Source: Microcebus murinus | Taxonomy: Eukaryota > Chordata > Mammalia > Primates > Cheirogaleidae | Length of the DNA stretch: 64,000 nucleotides | Direction: 5' to 3' | Assembly: GCF_040939455.1 (NCBI RefSeq) | Contig: NC_134116.1 | Coordinates: 75,099,900-75,163,899, forward strand | In this document: piece after piece, positions 34,475-45,770 of the stretch | How the letters are laid out: every line of letters begins with the position of its first letter | Position numbering within the stretch: position 1 is the stretch's first letter | Translations under genes and position numbers: made by a program | The notes under the pieces: generated by a model | Seen by the model: only the letters and a program-made list of their open reading frames with translations | Told to the model about the DNA's origin: nothing | Database searches by the model: none

Positions 34475-34795
34475 TTACTCACAGAAATCCCTCCAAGTCA
34501 TCTGGCCGAGTTTGAATTCATTTTCTTCCATGGCTACACGACATTCCATGATGTGGAAGCTCCACAATTTATAATGTATCCAACCACTCCCCTGTTGAAT
34601 ACCATTTATTTCATTCCCATTTTGCCATGACATATGGTCATAAATATCATTGTGCATACATCTTTATGTACTGATGCTTTTGTTTCTAAGAGACAGATTC
34701 CTAGGAGTGAGACTGCTAGGTGAAAGGGTACATGTATGATAGATATTGCCAAATTGCTTTCCAAAAGGGCTGTACTAGTTCACAAATGTAAGAAG
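34475..34795 (-). mobile_element. L1 fragment, reversed
   Basis: 'gctacacgacattccatgat', 'ttgaataccatttatttcat' and 'gattcctaggagtgagactg' followed by 'ctaggtgaaagggtacatgt' and 'tgccaaattgctttccaaaa' match a reversed old L1 3' UTR/ORF2 end. Confidence 0.7.
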
Positions 34796-37040
34796 AAAGA
34801 AACACTGTAAGTCTATTAATATAAAACTGGATATATTTTGGAATAAAACATGTAATTTATATAATTGTTTGGAAGCTATATAAGACTTTGACAAAACATG
34901 GGACTTTCAGCCATCCACACCCTAATACTCTCTAAGGCATGGGCTTTCTTTTCTCTGCCAAGTTGGAGAGGCCCCAGACTATAAGATAGAAATAGTATGT
35001 AACCTGTCAAAACAGCAAGTGACTCTTGTCTGGTACAGTGTGCAATGACAAAGCTTGACACAGTCCCATTCCAAGCATACAGTAACTTCCCTCCCTGAAG
35101 CCAGAGAGATATTGTTCCCGCCTATAATTATATTCTTCTCTGTTTTCCACAGAGGACAAAATAGCAAGCCATGTAACTCTGGGCAGCCCTCAGACTCCTC
35201 AGCATGGTGGTGGGGAAGTTCTCTTAGGAGCAACGGTAAGACGTTGCCTGGTGGGAAAAGAAGCCAAAAGTCTCAGGGCTCTTGGCACAACTCCACATGA
35301 CGGAGGCCTTAGACCTACAGACACATCCACAGTGGCAGGAGACAGTTGACCAGTAGCTGAAACCCTCAACCAGAGGCAGATCTTCCTCAATATGTCATGG
35401 CATGACAGGATTTTCCTGTTTGGGATGGAGCTGCCTCTATCCAGATTAGGGTCCAAGACACCTGTGAGATGGAAAGAGAAGACTTGGGAATCCTGCTGTC
35501 ATTCCAAAACCTGCAATTGCTCTTCCTGAGAGCATTCCAAGATCAAACATCATCTTCACAATGGCTTGATTTGGGCATTTAAGTAAAGCTTTAAAAGTAA
35601 CAAAGCTTACTTGCGTGGTGATCGATTATTTCTGTTTATTCAGATTATTTTCTTTGGCTATTCAAAGGCATAGAGAGATTCCTTTTCCTCAGCAAAAACT
35701 TTAATATTAAGACTTAAAGTATCAATAAAAGTAATAAATAAAAGTATAAATAATAAAATAATAAATAAAAATAGTCAAAGTTTTAAGGAATTTATGAATA
35801 CATTCTATGAATGCTGATGAATCCTACTGCATTTTAGAGTCTTGAAAGCTTTGAAGGAAAAATATTAATGTTTATCTCATGTTTAAAATGTAAAAATATA
35901 TTTAAAAATAAATGTATGCCCTGTTTTGGGAATTCAAATGGAGTTTCCTTGAAGTATCAAGTGATGGTGGCCTCTGACAGAGGGAAGGTGTCTAGCTCTC
36001 TGAAAACTTCATCTGAAAAGCTTTGATATTTTAATATTTTAAATCAATGCTGTCATCCTCTTCCCTGGAGAGTGTCAATGAGAACATGAAAACCTCTTGG
36101 AAGTTTGGTACTTAAATTTCAGTACACATGTCAGATATTATTTGGTGAAACCCACGAAGAACTATCCCCAAGTACCGTTATACCATTTTTCATTTTTTAA
36201 ACACATATCTTTTTAATTAAGCTAAAGTGGATGTAAATCTGAAAGCCCCACGAAGAATCTGTAATGTCATCTTCTTAATCCGGGAGGAGGTTGTTTTACT
36301 GGCATGCTTTAAAATCAGATAGAATGACAACGATGGGATACAGGCTAGTATTTATTCTGCAGAACACTGGAAAAGTACAACTAGCACTAACCGAAATCCA
36401 ACATGGCATTTTTGGAGATACAACCTTAATTGTAAGGGACATATCAATTCCAATTTGATTGCCATTGTTATTCTAGAGCCATGAAGTAATGAATACAGAG
36501 AGTTTAGTAAAAAGAAGGCACAACCTCTTATTTACTTAGACTGCTGACAAATTGTTGAAAAACAATGACAGAGTATGGTACATCCCAGAACAACACTAAT
36601 GCCATATTATCATTCCTGTTCCAAAATGCAAACCAGGCATTCTATTAACAGAAGATGTTCTTTCAGTCAGCACACGAGCACAGCGATAATTTATGACCAG
36701 CAGAGCAGTTAGACTTTCTGATACCGCCTTACCTAAACTGGTAAAAACATTTTGATGCTAATTTGGTGAGACAAGAAAACGAAAGAGAATTCATTTCAGC
36801 TATTTAAATCCTGTCACTGATGTCCATGCCTTATGGCTCAGATAAACTATTCAGATGTCTCTTTCCAATCATCTTTCTTGAATTAATCTTTCAGCTGGTG
36901 GATCATGATATAATTTACTGAAAGAATGTCACCCTCAATCCAATGAGCACATAGAGACAGATGGAAGCAGGGGTTGAAAGGATCCGCAATTGCACTGTTG
37001 TGATAGATAAATGTTAGGATAACACCACATAACTTTGAAA
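34796..37040. other. Unique sequence, no gene seen
   Basis: Single-copy-looking. An AT simple-sequence patch lies at 35718-35777. Opposed open frames at 34979-35456 have no recognised motif. No CpG island is seen. Confidence 0.4.
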
Positions 37041-37764
37041 ACTTTTTTTTTTTTTTAAATCAAGTTTGGGGACTAGTTGAGATGGCAAAATATGGCCACA
37101 CTTTGATGTATATCCTCTGCTCTGGACATCTGACCATGACAGATTAAAAATATAAATAGAAGTAACCATGGTCATCGTGCAAATTAAGACAGAGCTGTGA
37201 TGCAGAATTGGAACAGAGCATGTAAGCGGGCAAGGGCTTGAGGCTTGGGCCCAGGCTGGAGGCAGTCTCCTCCTGGGAGACAGAGGTTGCATGTGCCCCA
37301 CTGCTCAGGGCAGACAGGCAGAGAAGGAGCCAGCCTTGTAAAGGAAATAAAACAAAACCTGCAGCTCACTACTTGGCTCCCAGCTTCTGGGAGGTTACAG
37401 CCACAGGGAGGATGGAGGAAGCAGACACAGCCTGGTGACCAGGAACCACAACAGCCCCCTCACCTCCCATTACACCCTGGTACAGAGATTGGCTCAGTGA
37501 CAATGTGATCATGGGTCAGGAGCTCATATCCCCTGTGAAGACTTTGTCTTCATCCTCATCCAGGGCTTAGTGGACACACCACCAAACAGGAAGCGCAAGC
37601 ATCATGGGGAAAGAGAAACAACAGTCACAACAAAATGAGCCTGAGGATAAAAATCTACAAAACACAGTAATGCATCTAATGCTGAGAAAGACAGCCAAAT
37701 AAATCTACAGGAATTCACTGTGAATGAATTAATTTATGGACCAGACTATCAAAGACTTTTTTAA
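37041..37764 (+). mobile_element. L1/HAL1-type 5' region, decayed
   Basis: 'gatggcaaaatatggccaca', 'ctttgatgtatatcctctgc', 'tctggacatctgaccatgac', 'gcttgaggcttgggcccagg' and, near 37640, 'gcctgaggataaaaatctac' with 'aaaacacagtaatgcatcta' resemble an old L1/HAL1 5' UTR leading into ORF1. The GC-richer 37190-37500 part belongs to this. Frames here (for example 37238-37508) are not genes. Confidence 0.55.
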
Positions 37765-37884
37765 AATTCTTTTCTATTTGATATATTTTAATCAAAGTTA
37801 TATTTTTCACACTTATTCATGTTACTGTAGTTCCTTCATTTTCCCTGTTGTATAATATTCCACAATGTGATTATACCATAATTT
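37765..37884 (-). mobile_element. L1 fragment, reversed
   Basis: 'tcacacttattcatgttact' and 'gtagttccttcattttccct' followed by 'tataatattccacaatgtga' match the reversed L1 ORF2-end motif around 'tattccattgtatgaatat'. Short. Confidence 0.55.
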
Positions 37885-38088
37885 ATTTTTATTTTTATTT
37901 TTTTATTTTGGCATATTATGGGGGTACACATTTTAAGGTTTTAATAAATGCCCTTTCCCCCCTCTCCCCACAAGTCTGAGTTTCCAGCATGACCATCCCC
38001 CAGATGGTGCACATCTCACTCATTATGTATGTATATACCTGCCCCCCTCCCCCCTTACCTGCCCAATACCCTATTACTGTAGTAAAAT
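37885..38088 (-). mobile_element. Lineage-specific L1 3' end, reversed, inserted
   Basis: Poly-T then 'ttttggcatattatgggggt', 'acacattttaaggttttaat', 'aaatgccctttcccccctct', 'gatggtgcacatctcactca' and a C-rich 'ctgcccccctccccccttac' tract. It is the same L1 3' UTR type as 18650-18752 and extends further 5'. It splits the older + strand L1/HAL1-like element. No coding capacity. Confidence 0.8.
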
Positions 38089-38144
38089 AAGAATACTTAG
38101 GATACTCAAAAAAATAAATTAAGGCATAGTCATAAAAAAAAGTA

Positions 38145-39470
38145 TCCCAAGACATTATGGAACTAATTAAAGCAGACATAAAATAACATATGGATATAGA
38201 AGAGATCTAATTAGAATTTCTGGAAACAAAATATTTGGCCATTTGAACAAATAAAAACAGTCCAGTTGGGATTAACTCTAGAGTGAACTATGCAATGCAG
38301 AACAAAAAGAAAAAGAGGTAAAAGAAAGAACAGTTAATCAACCTAGAAAATAGATGATGAGTAGGAGAAATATTTGAAGAGACACCAGTTGGAAAAATAT
38401 AAGGCACCTAGGACTAAATCTTACAAAAGATGTGAAGGGCCTCATTGAAGAAAATTGTGATGTTTTACTGAGGGACATACAAGAACACTTGAATATATGC
38501 AAAGATATAGTGTATTCATGGAAAAGAAAACTTAGTATCATAAATATCAGTTCTCCCAAAATTATTCTATTAACTCAAAGAATTATTTTAACATAAATCC
38601 TGGCAGTTTTATTTTATAGCTGAACAAATTGATCCTAAATTCATATGTAAGAACAAAGGTCCAAGCATAGACAAGATAATAATAAAGAAAAAAAGAATGG
38701 GAGAAGTTTCCCTGCAAGATCTCAAAGCTACGATACAGCTGTAATAATTAACACAGTATGGCATTGGTACAGAGATAAACAGACAGAATGCAACCGATTA
38801 AAGCTCAGAAACCCTACACACATGTAAAAACAATGAGGTGGCAGCAAACTATGGGTGGACACATGCAAAGACAGACTATTAAATAAAGTTCCTGGACTAC
38901 CAATTATCTCTGTGGAAAAAATAAAATGAGACCCCTATCTCATGCTACCCATAAAAACTAGTTGATCAGTTTCAGGAGAAACAAAAACTGTGATATGAAA
39001 AGTGAACGTTTAAACCTTATAGAAAAATATGTTGGAAAAAAATATGGCTAAGGAAGAATTTCTAAAGAAACAAAAAGAGCATAAACCACAAAAGAAAAAA
39101 TGATAAATATAATTAAAATTAAAATGCAAAACTTCTACCTAAAAAAGACAACATGAGTTAATTTAAAATGTATTTGTTATTCATATAACCAACAAAGGAT
39201 TAGTAACCAGAATATATAAAGAATCCTAAAATACATAGGAAAAAGACAAAACCAAAATAGAGAAATGGGAAGTAGATAAACTGGAAATTTATAGAATAAA
39301 TCCAAATCACTAAAAATGTACATGAAAGAGCCACTCACACAGATGAATAATCCAAAAATGAAAATTAAAACAATAATATACCATGTATACTGCTCAGTTG
39401 GCAAAAACAGAAAAGTCTGGCAATAACAACTATCTGTAAGGATTGGTAACAAACCGCTTACACAGTGCCG
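38145..39470 (+). mobile_element. L1/HAL1-type body, decayed
   Basis: 'aagacattatggaactaatt', 'gaggtaaaagaaagaacagt', 'gacatacaagaacacttgaa', 'taacacagtatggcattggt', 'acagagataaacagacagaa' and 'gcaaaacttctacctaaaaa' follow old L1 internal order on +. Numerous stops and indels. It continues the element begun at 37041, with ORF2-like sequence after about 38400. Confidence 0.6.
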
Positions 39471-39685
39471 GAACCACAGAACATGGAAATGATTTGAGGC
39501 ATTATTTTCTCAAATCTCCCAAATATGGCTCTCGACTGTTCTCAATGCATCTGCAGGTGAGAAGCTTGTGCGTACATATGGTAGGAGACATGGGGCATAA
39601 GGGCTAACTGTCTAGGGATCCCAGGTGAGAAAGGGCATGAGAGGAACTGTGGAAAGGGATATTCACAGCACTATTGTTGGAAAAA

Positions 39686-39786
39686 GGATCACTTAGGCCC
39701 AGGAATTTGAGGCTGCAGTGAGCTATGATGATGCCACTGCACTCCAGCCTGGGTGACAGAATGAGACCCTGTCTCCAAAAAATTAA
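39686..39786 (+). mobile_element. Alu right-arm fragment
   Basis: 'ggatcacttaggcccaggaa', 'tttgaggctgcagtgagcta', 'tgatgatgccactgcactcc' and 'agcctgggtgacagaatgag' end in 'gtctccaaaaaa'. About 100 bp, a single-arm remnant. Confidence 0.85.
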
Positions 39787-39894
39787 AGCAAAAAATTGGA
39801 ATAAAAAAACTCATATATTTTTTTAAAAAGGACTAAAGAAACTTATAAAATATAGGGCTACACATCTTTCTGGACCTGTAAAATATGCAGTAGC

Positions 39895-40400
39895 TTAGGC
39901 CTGTGTCATCTCGCCTTGATTACTCTGACAGCCTCTGTGGTCCCGGGCTTGCACCTCTCAAATCCCCCCTCCCCGCCAGAGTGACCGCTTTAAAATCTAA
40001 ACCTGATCACATCAGTCGCCCTTCTGAGGCCCCCACTTCGGGCTCCACAGCAGGCACACAGGCTGTCTTTGATGCAGCCGGAAATTCATTCCCAGCTGAT
40101 TGCCCCGTTTCCCCCCATCATTTGATGCTCCCCAAAGACCAATTTCTTTTCGTTTCTTAAAACAACACGCCAGTTTTTGCTTCTGTATTTGCTTAGGTTG
40201 TTTCCTCTGGTGAAACACTCTTCCAGCAGCAACTCTGGCCTCATCTTTGTCAGGATGACTCCCCGATTGGCCTGGGCTGGGCTGGGTGACATCCCTTTGG
40301 CCTCCAGAGGGCCTTTGACACCTGACACTGTATCTTTTCACATGAGTCGGAAGGACCATGACCTGTTGGCTATTGTAGCTCTTAAGACTTGATACAGTGC
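39895..40400 (+). repeat. L2 LINE, decayed
   Basis: 'agtgaccgctttaaaatcta', 'aacctgatcacatcagtcgc' and 'catctttgtcaggatgactc' followed by 'atacagtgcctggtc' keep the L2 order. The 85- and 140-codon frames across it are repeat-derived or chance. Confidence 0.5.
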
Positions 40401-40459
40401 CTGGTCTACTGTGCTTCACGGAGTTGAACGTCATGTTCTGTATTTAGCACTGCCTTCCC

Positions 40460-40591
40460 CTCCAGAGTCCCCCCGACTGATCGGCTCTGCGCCTCACTGC
40501 GTAAGAGAGCAAGACGCACACTCGGGGAGCGGCCACCCACTCTCCCGGGAGCTCCCGCACTGCGTGGTGACCACAGAGAGATCATCAAGGT
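40460..40591 (+). promoter_or_regulatory. CpG-dense block ending in a splice-donor consensus
   Basis: About ten CpG dinucleotides fall within roughly 105 bp (40470-40575), in a window that is otherwise CpG-poor. Just downstream 'atcatcaag|gtatgt' (GT at 40590-40591) is a strong donor consensus on +. The arrangement is what a small promoter plus first exon would look like. No TATA box or recognisable protein start is evident; frames here (40411-40704 +, 40406-40588 -) have no known motif. It may equally be a chance CpG cluster or a decayed repeat edge. Confidence 0.35.
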
Positions 40592-41014
40592 ATGTAGGAA
40601 TAGGATTTCTGTGTTCAGAGGCTGGAAATGATCCCTTTTTTAATATTCTGCTCATTGGTCTGAAACGTAAATTAATGATATTGACTCAGTCTCCCCAGAG
40701 TTAATCCTGGATGAAAGTATGAAATGTGTTGTTTGAAATCCTCTCCCCCTACTCCGCCCCCTAACTCCAAGTGACCCAGCTGTCACTCTCTTCCATTGCA
40801 ATTTACCATCCCTGCTTTTATGCACTCTACGCTTAAACCACAGAGTGCTGTCACCAGGTACACTGTAGGCAGCCTGACCGTGGCCTCAGAGGTAATGCAC
40901 TGGTTTGGGTTTAAAAATAAATGATTGAAATTTCAAGTAGATTACGGGGAACGTGGCATAGTCAGCGTTTTTAACAAATATAATTTTTTTTTTTAGGGAG
41001 GATCATTAAGTTTA
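40592..41014. other. Unique sequence, no gene seen
   Basis: AT-rich, with no named repeat apart from the T-rich run at its right edge. Confidence 0.4.
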
Positions 41015-41485
41015 TTTATTTTTTTTTACTTTTGAAAATATTTTATTTTTTGAAGTTGGCAAAATAATTATACATATTTACAGAGTATAATTATGTATTA
41101 TGGAGTATAATAACCTATGTCAACATCTCAGTTAAGGAGTATATGGTGATGTTTCGATATGTATGATGTAGATGAGGCTAATTAGCAAATCCATTGCCTC
41201 AAACATTCAGCATTTCTTTGTCTTGAGAACATTCAATATCATCCTTCTAGATATTGAAATTATATATTATTGATAACTGTAGTCATCCGACAGTGGCATA
41301 GAACACCAGAACTTATTCCTTCTCTCTAGCTGGAATTTTGTGTCCTTTAACAAATCGCTTCCTATGCCCCCTGCCTCCTTCCCTTCCCTGCCTACAGTAT
41401 CCTCTGTTCTATTTTTTACTTCTATGAAATCAACTATTTTTTAGCTTCTACATATGGGTAAGAACATGCAGTGAACAAAGAGTTT
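41015..41485 (-). mobile_element. L1 LINE 3' end, reversed (L1M type)
   Basis: 'tatgatgtagatgaggctaa', 'aatccattgcctcaaacatt', 'tattgataactgtagtcatc', 'tctctagctggaattttgtg' and 'ctacatatgggtaagaacat' are reversed L1 3' UTR sequence. T-rich tail at 41000-41050. Confidence 0.8.
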
Positions 41486-43261
41486 TCATGCCCTGAACAG
41501 AGTCGCACACCTATTATTCCGTCTACCTAGTAATTCAGGCCTTTTCTAAAGCATGCCCTCACTAAATTCCAAGCAAAAAAGTCTCAGAAAATGTGATCGA
41601 AATATTTAAGACCTAGATGAAATTTTAGGGCATACACACAAACTGAAATTACTTAATTTGAATGATTTACTACTCAATAAATTTTGCCCAAGTACCATCA
41701 ATTCTGTAATAAAATATTCCAGCACAAAGTAAATTTTAAGATTTATGACATCCTTATAGACTTCTGTGCTGTTAACATCTCTTCCAAGCTTTATTCACCA
41801 CTTGGGAAATAACTCACAGCATTATACTCACCACATCACTGACAAATACTCTTTTACAGATGGTGTACAAAGTCCTATTGTACATAATACCTGAGACTTT
41901 ATGACAGTGGTGAAGGTATAGAATTTGATGATTATATAATTTCATAGTCATTACCAGCTACTCCACAATCATATCTATTCAAAATAGTGAGAGAGACACT
42001 CAGGGAAAATGTGCACTGAGCTATTTATTTTTCTCCTTGTGTCTGATTATGAAGGCTGTCATCTGCTGGGGCGACAGTTTGCTTCATACCCCAAGATCTC
42101 CAGGGATCAGGTTAAGAGGCTTGGGGATTCCGTGCTGGCTTCATCCAGCCCCAGATGGTCTCCTGGACACGGCAGCCGGTCATCTAATATTCCCCAGCCC
42201 AGCCTTTGCAGTTAGGTGGCTCTCCTTCAAAAGAGTGCAAAGGTGCTTCTATGAGGAGAGAGCACACAGGCACACACCGAGCTGCCAGGGTGTCAGCGTC
42301 TCGGCTATGTGGAACCCAGGAAGACAATCTTTGGGTCTGCTTTGGTCCTCACGTGTCTACCAGAACAACTGCTTCCCATCTTGCTTTTTATGCCCACAAT
42401 TCTCCTCCTGTATCAGTTTCCCTGTGAGCCAATTATGTAGAAAACAATTATAATCTTAGAAATTTTAGTGCCAGCGATGGAATGCTGAAGCCATTAAGAG
42501 ACTGAGATTCTGACATTTTCCCATTTCTACTGCTTGCAGTTGTTTAAAAAGACAGCCCCATGCTCGAACTGGATTTCTGCACCCCTAAGACCAGCATGAT
42601 TGAAAATGGATACAGCTTGGGCAAGCTAAAGCCATGCAAGATCCTGGAGAATGGTCTGGAAGGTATATCTGACAATGCCATGGCCAAAACCTCCTGAGCT
42701 TCCCCTCCCACAGCCACATGGCAGGTGTAGGGTAAGGAAAGGAGTTCTCCTTTAGTGAGCTTTATGTTGGCAAGCCAAGAGTAGGCTATCTCCTCACTGT
42801 AGATCATGTGAGTCTGACTGTTTGGGTTGAAAGGGAGCAACGGATGGTAGCCAAAGGCCACTGCAATGGTAACGCAGGTCACAGTATGCCCTGGGACCAA
42901 CTGGTGGTCTGAGTTTCACTGCCCAGACCTCGCCATCCTTCCAAAAATGCCTGGAAGCAGCCCCTTGTTGACAGAGTGTCAGAACACTGTCATGCCAACC
43001 TCCAAAGTGCTGAAATACAAACTGAGTTATACACACGCCATGCTCTGGCTTGAGTATTACAATGTGGTAATCAGGAAAAAAAAATGCCACATATATCTTC
43101 TGTCTATCCAGCTCAGTCTAGCACACCACAGCTAACGCAGGACTGCTCCCTGCACTCCCCTGTGCCTACCACCCACAGGCCCTCAGCCCTCCTGGGTCAC
43201 TGCCAAGATCACGTGAGGCCAAACCAACCCTGAGCAGGCCATCCTGCTGCCACTGACTTTG
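41486..43261. other. No gene supported
   Basis: Single-copy-looking. The + frames at 42009-42453 (up to 138 codons) and the - frames at 42544-43090 (up to 118 codons) are among the longest in the window but overlap other frames and have no recognised domain. 42540-43130 has the texture of a decayed LTR or pseudogene, but I cannot identify it. Confidence 0.35.
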
Positions 43262-43930
43262 AAGTGTAGCCAGAACTTGGATGCTTCTTACCACCTCCCC
43301 TTCACCCTCCCTGGACCCACTCATCATCACATCTTGCCTGCATCATTGCAGTAGCCCTACTGGGAATATTTTCAACACAGTGGCCAGAGAGATGCCATTG
43401 ACGCACAATTCTGTTTCTGACATTTCTCTGCTCAAAACTGTCTGCTCGCTTTCCATCTCACTCAGAGTATGGCCAAAGTGCTTTCCGTGGCTCCAGGGCC
43501 TAGACTGTGCCTCCCTGTCATCTGACGGGTCATCTCCTGGTACTCTCCGCTCGGCTCCCTCCCCTGCAGCCACGATGGCCTTGTTCCTCCTCCCAGCACT
43601 CACTGAGCTTGCCCCTGCCTTATGGTCTTCCCAGTGGTTGTTCCCCAGACACCTGCTTGATTAATTCCAACCTTTTCACCCAATTTAAATTTCTAACTTA
43701 ATCTGGCATTCCTGATCTCATACTGTCAGGTTTTTTTTTTCCTTCATACATGTTACTAACATGTACTTATTTATTATATTCATCACTACAGGTCTCCTTC
43801 TGCTAGAAAGTACACGTGACAAAGGCAGAGACTTTTTTCCCACTCTTTGCTCACTGATGTATCCCAAGAATCTGGAAAAGAACCTAGTACTTAGTAAGTT
43901 CTCAGGAAATACTTGTTGAATGAATAACAG
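43262..43930 (+). repeat. L2 LINE, long 3' portion
   Basis: The best-preserved L2 here. 'tctgctcaaaactgtctgct', 'gtatggccaaagtgctttcc', 'cagccacgatggccttgttc' and 'ttgttccccagacacctgct', then 'cactgatgtatcccaagaat' and 'aatacttgttgaatgaataa', run through to the terminus. The 127-codon frame 43281-43664 is a remnant of L2 coding sequence or chance, not a gene. Confidence 0.8.
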
Positions 43931-44249
43931 AAAAGTGTATCATATAAGGTATGAAGGTGATACAGAGGAGGAAATGGTTGATTCTGCCAGGGATGGTCTG
44001 GAGGACTTACAGTTAAGTCATGCAAGTCAGTTTTACTAGTTAAACTACAGACATGCACAAGTGCAGTTGTGAATGCCCTAACTAGACATGAAGCACATCT
44101 TACACAGAGTCCCTTGAGCACTCTCAGTACCTGCTGCCCTCTCAAAGACCAGAGCCAGTCGTCCGTGGGGATTATGTAGATGAAGATATTAAAGCCCGAG
44201 GAGAGCTGGTGCCAAACAGCCACTTCCTGGCTGTGTTTTGAAGTTAGTG

Positions 44250-44345
44250 CCAGCCTGTCCTCCTCGTGGACTGGATACTGGGTGTGAGAGAGAGAATCAA
44301 GCATGACTCCAAGGTTTTTATCTTAGGATTTAGCCTCAGGCTCTG
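44250..44345 (-). repeat. L2 fragment, reversed
   Basis: 'gagagagagaatcaagcatg' followed by 'actccaaggtttttatctta' matches the reversed L2 segment 'gagaggaatcaaggatgactccaaggtttttggcc'. The upstream 43931-44249 may be more of it but is too decayed to place. Confidence 0.5.
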
Positions 44346-45447
44346 TCCACTCTAAGCTGCAAACATCTGAATCTCCTTCTTCAAAGATCTTAGACCAGGA
44401 AAAATATCCCCATCATTAACTGCCAGGAAGGGGAGCCCGAGGGAGGAAGAGGGACGCATAATTGACCACCTGTAAGCAAGGACAAAGACGGCTGAGAAAA
44501 GTGGAGTAAATCCTATAATTCTTCTTGAATCTTACAGAATCTTATAATTCTTCTTGCAATATAATAAAAACGTATACAGTGTGAGAGCACTTTCCTAGGA
44601 GTATTTAATTATATAGCAAGAATATCTGTTACAGTTATTTTCTATTACCAGCATGAAAAAAATGTTTTTTTAAAAAACGTCCTCACCAAAGACTTCAACA
44701 CTCACACACAGCAGTGCACACGTTACGATTTGTTTTAAAAAGTTTCACACATAACCGAAATTTCAAAATGCCGTTTAAAGAAAACCTATTAAAATCATTC
44801 ATATGGATTTATGATTTCAGTAAACAGCTCTTGCAACTGAATAACATTTTGTTTTGATTCATTAATCATACAATATTAAACAAACCTTCTCAAACCACTG
44901 ATTCCTAACCCTGAGGTGAGCAAACTGCGGCGCTCTGGCCTCAAAGTCATTTCTCTGGTGGTTAAAAAATGGCAACACGAGGCGTACGAGAGCTCCAGAG
45001 CACTGGCGTTGGGAAACCGGCTTTCTGTACTCAAGATCCACTTGCACCCAAGTGGGTGTTCAGGGAGATAATGGGCAGGCTCGGGGTTCCCAGCAACCCC
45101 AGCGTGAGGTGGCCCCCCTGCCACTCACGCCACTATGGCCAGGCTGTGGGTTCAGTGAGTTCCTAAGAGGATTTGCTCCTGTCACCTATGGAGATGACGG
45201 ACACATCAGTAGGCACCTGCCACCACCAGTGGCGTATGGGGCTACAGTTAGTGCTCAGGAAACAGAGGTTCCAATGCAGCACTGTGACCTCCAGGCGTTC
45301 CAGGACAACATGGCTGTGTTTCCCCACATTCCTCTTGGCCTCCAGGGCCTTTGAAATGCTGAAAAGGGGCAGAATTAAATAGCCCTGTTGTTTTTTTCTG
45401 GAAGAGTTTAACACCTTACAACTCTACCCTATCCTCAGCCACAGAAA
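44346..45447. other. Unique; GC/CpG-richer stretch 44925-45360
   Basis: 44514-44556 holds a 14-bp direct repeat ('tataattcttcttg', twice, offset 29). 44925-45360 has several CpGs and open frames on both strands (100 codons + at 45052-45354; 83 codons - at 45163-45414) with no recognised domain. It could be an unrecognised LTR or retrocopy. Confidence 0.35.
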
Positions 45448-45770
45448 GGATGAATTAATTAATGCTTTTTGCAGCAATCTGGAAGGAACTGGAGACCATT
45501 ATCCTAAGTGTAGCATCCCAAGAATGGAAAAACAAACACCACACATACTCTCTAATAAATTGGAACTAACCTATGGACACACAAGAGTACAGAGGAAGGT
45601 AAAAGTCATAGGAAATCAAGCAGGGGGAGGGGGCGGGGGAAGGGGTAAAAGCCCACCTAATGGGTACAATGAACACTATTTGGGTGAAGGGCACATTTAT
45701 AGCCCTGACTCAAGCCAGGTATCAAAAAATCTGTACCACCTCCCCAATATTTTGAAATTAAAAAAGAAAG
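45448..45770 (+). mobile_element. Lineage-specific L1 3' end, 5'-truncated
   Basis: 'taatgctttttgcagcaatc' and 'tggaaggaactggagaccat' give the end of ORF2. Then come 'ataaattggaactaacctat', a G-rich tract ('gcagggggagggggcggggg') and 'cacctaatgggtacaatgaa', with a terminal 'caatattttgaaattaaaaa'. It belongs to the same 3' UTR type as the reversed L1 at 60738-64000. The frame 45524-45820 crosses it and is not a gene. Confidence 0.85.

Noticed and set aside
40012..40434. 140-codon - strand frame
   Set aside because: Lies across a decayed forward L2 and is antisense to it; no domain is seen.
42037..42453. 138-codon + strand frame
   Set aside because: Overlaps two other + frames, no domain, no exon signals that would justify it; left as unexplained sequence.
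44925..45360. CpG-containing block with 100-codon + frame as a possible gene
   Set aside because: CpG density is lower than at 40460-40590, frames occur on both strands, and no splice or promoter signal stands out; listed only as unexplained sequence.
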